Below are positions 4,568 to 6,141 of a DNA stretch of 6,141 nt, piece after piece. The stretch is taken from NCBI GenBank assembly GCA_035942915.1, contig DASZCR010000078.1, positions 1 to 6,141 on the forward strand, given 5' to 3'. Origin of the DNA: DASZCR01 sp035942915 (GTDB lineage Bacteria; Acidobacteriota; Blastocatellia; Pyrinomonadales; Pyrinomonadaceae). A model generated the notes under the pieces. It saw only the letters and a program-made list of their open reading frames with translations, did no database searches and had not been told where the DNA came from. Position numbers and translations under genes: made by a program. How positions within the stretch are numbered: the stretch's first letter is position 1; each line of letters opens with the position of its first letter.

Positions 4568-5075
4568 GGGAGAGTGAGTTGTCGCCCTTGTTAAGTTCGA
4601 GCAGTTTATACCTGAAGACAGCGCAATGTGAAGCCCATCGGCCGCGTGACGTGCTCGGAGTTATAGTTTGGCGCTTATTGACTTGCTCTAAAGAGTGCCG
4701 TAGAACTCACCTCGCTTCATCAGCTTGATGTTGAAGATTCATTATATATGGGAGTGGCAGAATCGGCGCCGTCTATTACAAGTGGTCTGCGACCTATCAG
4801 GCACGATATGCGCAGACGATATGGGCGCGGTAGGTAGCAGCCCGACGGGAACGGGATGGACTCAGAGCGGTTGCGCACAGTAGTTCGTGATTTTTCGGCT
4901 TACAGCCGCGTCGGACAGGTCGCTCAAAGCTCCGGCCGCCTGCTATCACCCTTGTCAGTGTCGGGTGTGTGGCAGGCGGCCGTGTTAGCTCCGGCGTTAG
5001 AATGGCTCGCATTGCTCATCCCTCTGGACGCGAGAACTTAAAGGTGATAGAAGGATGCGCTCTTTGAGTTTGCTC
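4568..5075. other. Long intergenic region, no convincing gene
   Basis: About 500 bases lie between the divergent Cys-rich gene and the 316-residue secreted protein. It should carry promoters for both. I see an AT-rich run at 4741-4749 (ATTATATAT) that could be a -10 element, but no well-spaced -35 goes with it. A 61-codon plus-strand frame at 4856-5041 has no clear Shine-Dalgarno and contains the hairpin at 4934-4981, so I do not call it a gene. The rest shows no RNA gene or repeat that I can recognise. Confidence 0.5.
4934..4981. repeat. Strong intergenic inverted repeat (stem-loop)
   Basis: GGCCGCCTGC (4934-4943) and GCAGGCGGCC (4972-4981) are perfectly inverted. Inside, CACCC (4947-4951) pairs with GGGTG (4963-4967) around an 11-nt loop, with small internal bulges. 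AGCT flanks both sides (4928-4931 and 4987-4990). There is no T-tract, so it is not a standard terminator. It could be a structured leader, a cruciform or a REP-like element. Confidence 0.7.
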
Positions 5076-5082
5076 AGGAGGT
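5076..5082 (+). promoter_or_regulatory. Ribosome binding site deciding the start of the 316-residue protein
   Basis: AGGAGGT lies 7 nt before the ATG at 5090. An in-frame GTG at 5084 is only 1 nt from this Shine-Dalgarno and cannot be the start. Confidence 0.85.
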
Positions 5083-5089
5083 CGTGCGA

Positions 5090-6040
5090 ATGACGCTCTC
5101 ACATCCGCGACGGGAACTTGTGGTTCTGGCGTTGCTGCTCGTCGTAGCTTCCAGCGCGTTCGGGCAGACTTATAAGCCCGCCGCCGAATACCAATCCCTG
5201 CTCAACATGCGCTTCTACGAAGCGGATGGAGGCTTTCTGGTAGACGGCGTGCAGTTGGTCTTTCCGCCGCAGGGCGTCCGGCGCGCTACGTTCGTCCTCA
5301 GTAAATCCGGCGGCGGAGAAGTGATGAGCGTTCCTCTGAGGATTGAGCCGTTCGGGGCGTTTCCAGCTTTCGGGATGCTTGTGCCGGACGGCAATCCGGG
5401 CGTCGTCAAGGTCGGACAGCCGGGCGATTTCGTCATCACGATTAAAGTTAACGGCGAAGCCGTCTCGGTGCTGCCGTTCTCGATGAAAGAGGAGAAGAGC
5501 TCAGACCCCTTTAATCCGACGCGTCGCTTCACGCGCGAGGGGCTTTGGCGGGACTTGGGCTTTCTGTCCGTCAGGGTTGACGACGCTGATGCACGCGTCA
5601 GCTTCAACTGGTGGATGAGCCTGCGGGAGTTGCCTGCGGGCGTGAGCAGACCGCTGTGTACGATTCACATCATGCAGGGCGGGCAGGAGATTGCCGCGAG
5701 CAATTCGGCCGTCGTTCCGAGCAGCAACGATTGGCAGTTCCTGACGCGTGAGTTGGTCGAGGCGAAGACGGTCGGGAAGCCGACGCGGCAATATCTGACG
5801 AGGGCGGCCTTGACGGCGAAGGACGGCGAGTTTGCGGTGGTCGTCAAGGTGAACGGGCAGCCGATTAAATCCTACCGGATGCAGGTCAAGGGCGGACAGA
5901 TTCAGACGTTAGACCGCAGCCGCCTCGGCTACGAGCCGAGCACAGATTTTATCTCGCCGCGCATGATTGACACTTCTGCCGGCACGACCTCGCGCTATCA
6001 CATGCTCGAATCCTATTGGCTGAAGAAGAGTCCCAAGTGA
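5090..6040 (+). CDS. Secreted protein of unknown function with repeated beta-rich motif, 316 residues
   Basis: I do not recognise a named family. The start is ATG 5090, chosen over GTG 5084 because of the Shine-Dalgarno AGGAGGT at ideal spacing. Residues 1-25 are a signal peptide (MTLSHPRREL, then VVLALLLVVASSAFG, cleavage before Gln26). The mature protein is predicted to be almost all beta strand, with no membrane segment. Two segments look like internal repeats: residues 112-132 (GDFVITIKVNGEAVSVLPFS) and 246-266 (GEFAVVVKVNGQPIKSYRMQ). They share G-[DE]-F-x-[IV]-x-[IV]-KVNG. The first domain spans about 40-135, a linker rich in charged residues follows (SMKEEKSSDPFNPTRRF), and the second domain spans about 155-270. 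The C-terminal 45 residues are polar. This pattern suggests two related beta-sandwich domains acting in the periplasm or envelope. It is apparently monocistronic; no terminator is seen in the 100 bases after its stop. Confidence 0.85.
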   Translation: MTLSHPRRELVVLALLLVVASSAFGQTYKPAAEYQSLLNMRFYEADGGFLVDGVQLVFPPQGVRRATFVLSKSGGGEVMSVPLRIEPFGAFPAFGMLVPDGNPGVVKVGQPGDFVITIKVNGEAVSVLPFSMKEEKSSDPFNPTRRFTREGLWRDLGFLSVRVDDADARVSFNWWMSLRELPAGVSRPLCTIHIMQGGQEIAASNSAVVPSSNDWQFLTRELVEAKTVGKPTRQYLTRAALTAKDGEFAVVVKVNGQPIKSYRMQVKGGQIQTLDRSRLGYEPSTDFISPRMIDTSAGTTSRYHMLESYWLKKSPK

Positions 6041-6141
6041 AGTCGAAGCGATAGCGCCGTCCGACCATCTAACCACTCGTTGAACACGTTCAGTTCCGAC
6101 CTCTGGGCTGTGTTACTCGACAAGAAAGCAGGAGGGGGGGG
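6041..6141. other. Tail after the last gene; terminal G-run
   Basis: No frame, hairpin terminator or promoter is recognisable here. The last bases are AGGAGGGGGGGG, a homopolymer that may be a sequencing or assembly artefact at a contig edge. Confidence 0.4.

Noticed and set aside
4700..4735. AACTCACCTCGCTTCATCAGC followed by TTGATG, resembling an attC left arm
   Set aside because: AACTCAC is present but no L' and R' boxes follow at proper spacing; only a small CATCA/TGATG hairpin forms.
4725..4750. Sigma-70 promoter from TTGATG and TATATA
   Set aside because: The spacing is only about 12 bp and the nearest confident gene is some 340 bp away.
4856..5041. Plus-strand 61-codon frame
   Set aside because: No convincing Shine-Dalgarno, a strong hairpin sits inside it and the product has no recognisable features.

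Overview
The window looks like chromosomal DNA from a GC-rich member of the Acidobacteriota, most likely class Blastocatellia. The reasons are a secreted protein whose visible end enters the VWFA-related domain typical of Acidobacteria, several lineage-type small or secreted proteins of unknown function, and strong G/C third-position bias. This placement is inference; there is no rRNA or tRNA. The odd length and the terminal G-run suggest that this is a whole short contig.

Layout. (i) 1-1363, minus strand: an open-ended gene for a secreted VWFA-type protein (start at 1079, C-terminus beyond base 1), preceded by a small 70-residue gene. (ii) 1364-1685: an intergenic region with a long imperfect inverted repeat just ahead of the next gene. 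(iii) 1686-2688, plus strand: a secreted zinc D,D-carboxypeptidase (M15/VanY type, with a peptidoglycan-binding-like domain), closed by a clear intrinsic terminator. (iv) 2689-4226, plus strand: an accessory stretch that I read as a short integron-type cassette array. It holds an internally deleted ADP-ribosylation/crystallin-J1-like pseudogene, an attC-like site, an intact 192-residue gene of unknown function, a second attC-like site, a segment with no convincing gene, a weaker third attC-like site, and a second terminator hairpin almost identical to the first. (v) 4254-4508, minus strand: a small secreted Cys-rich protein with three CX3C motifs. (vi) 4509-5089: mostly non-coding, with two notable hairpins. 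(vii) 5090-6040, plus strand: a secreted 316-residue protein of unknown function with an internally repeated beta-rich motif, preceded by a strong Shine-Dalgarno. (viii) 6041-6141: a tail with no gene.

The non-array genes are mostly envelope or secreted functions (VWFA protein, peptidoglycan trimming, Cys-rich secreted peptide, secreted beta protein) and need not form one pathway. The most interesting part is the accessory stretch. Its attC-like sites keep the half-site order and 5/6-nt spacers of integron attC sites, but the two best sites depart from the near-invariant AAC/GTT core at the same base pair. No integrase is present in the window, so the integron reading rests on site architecture and gene/site spacing alone.
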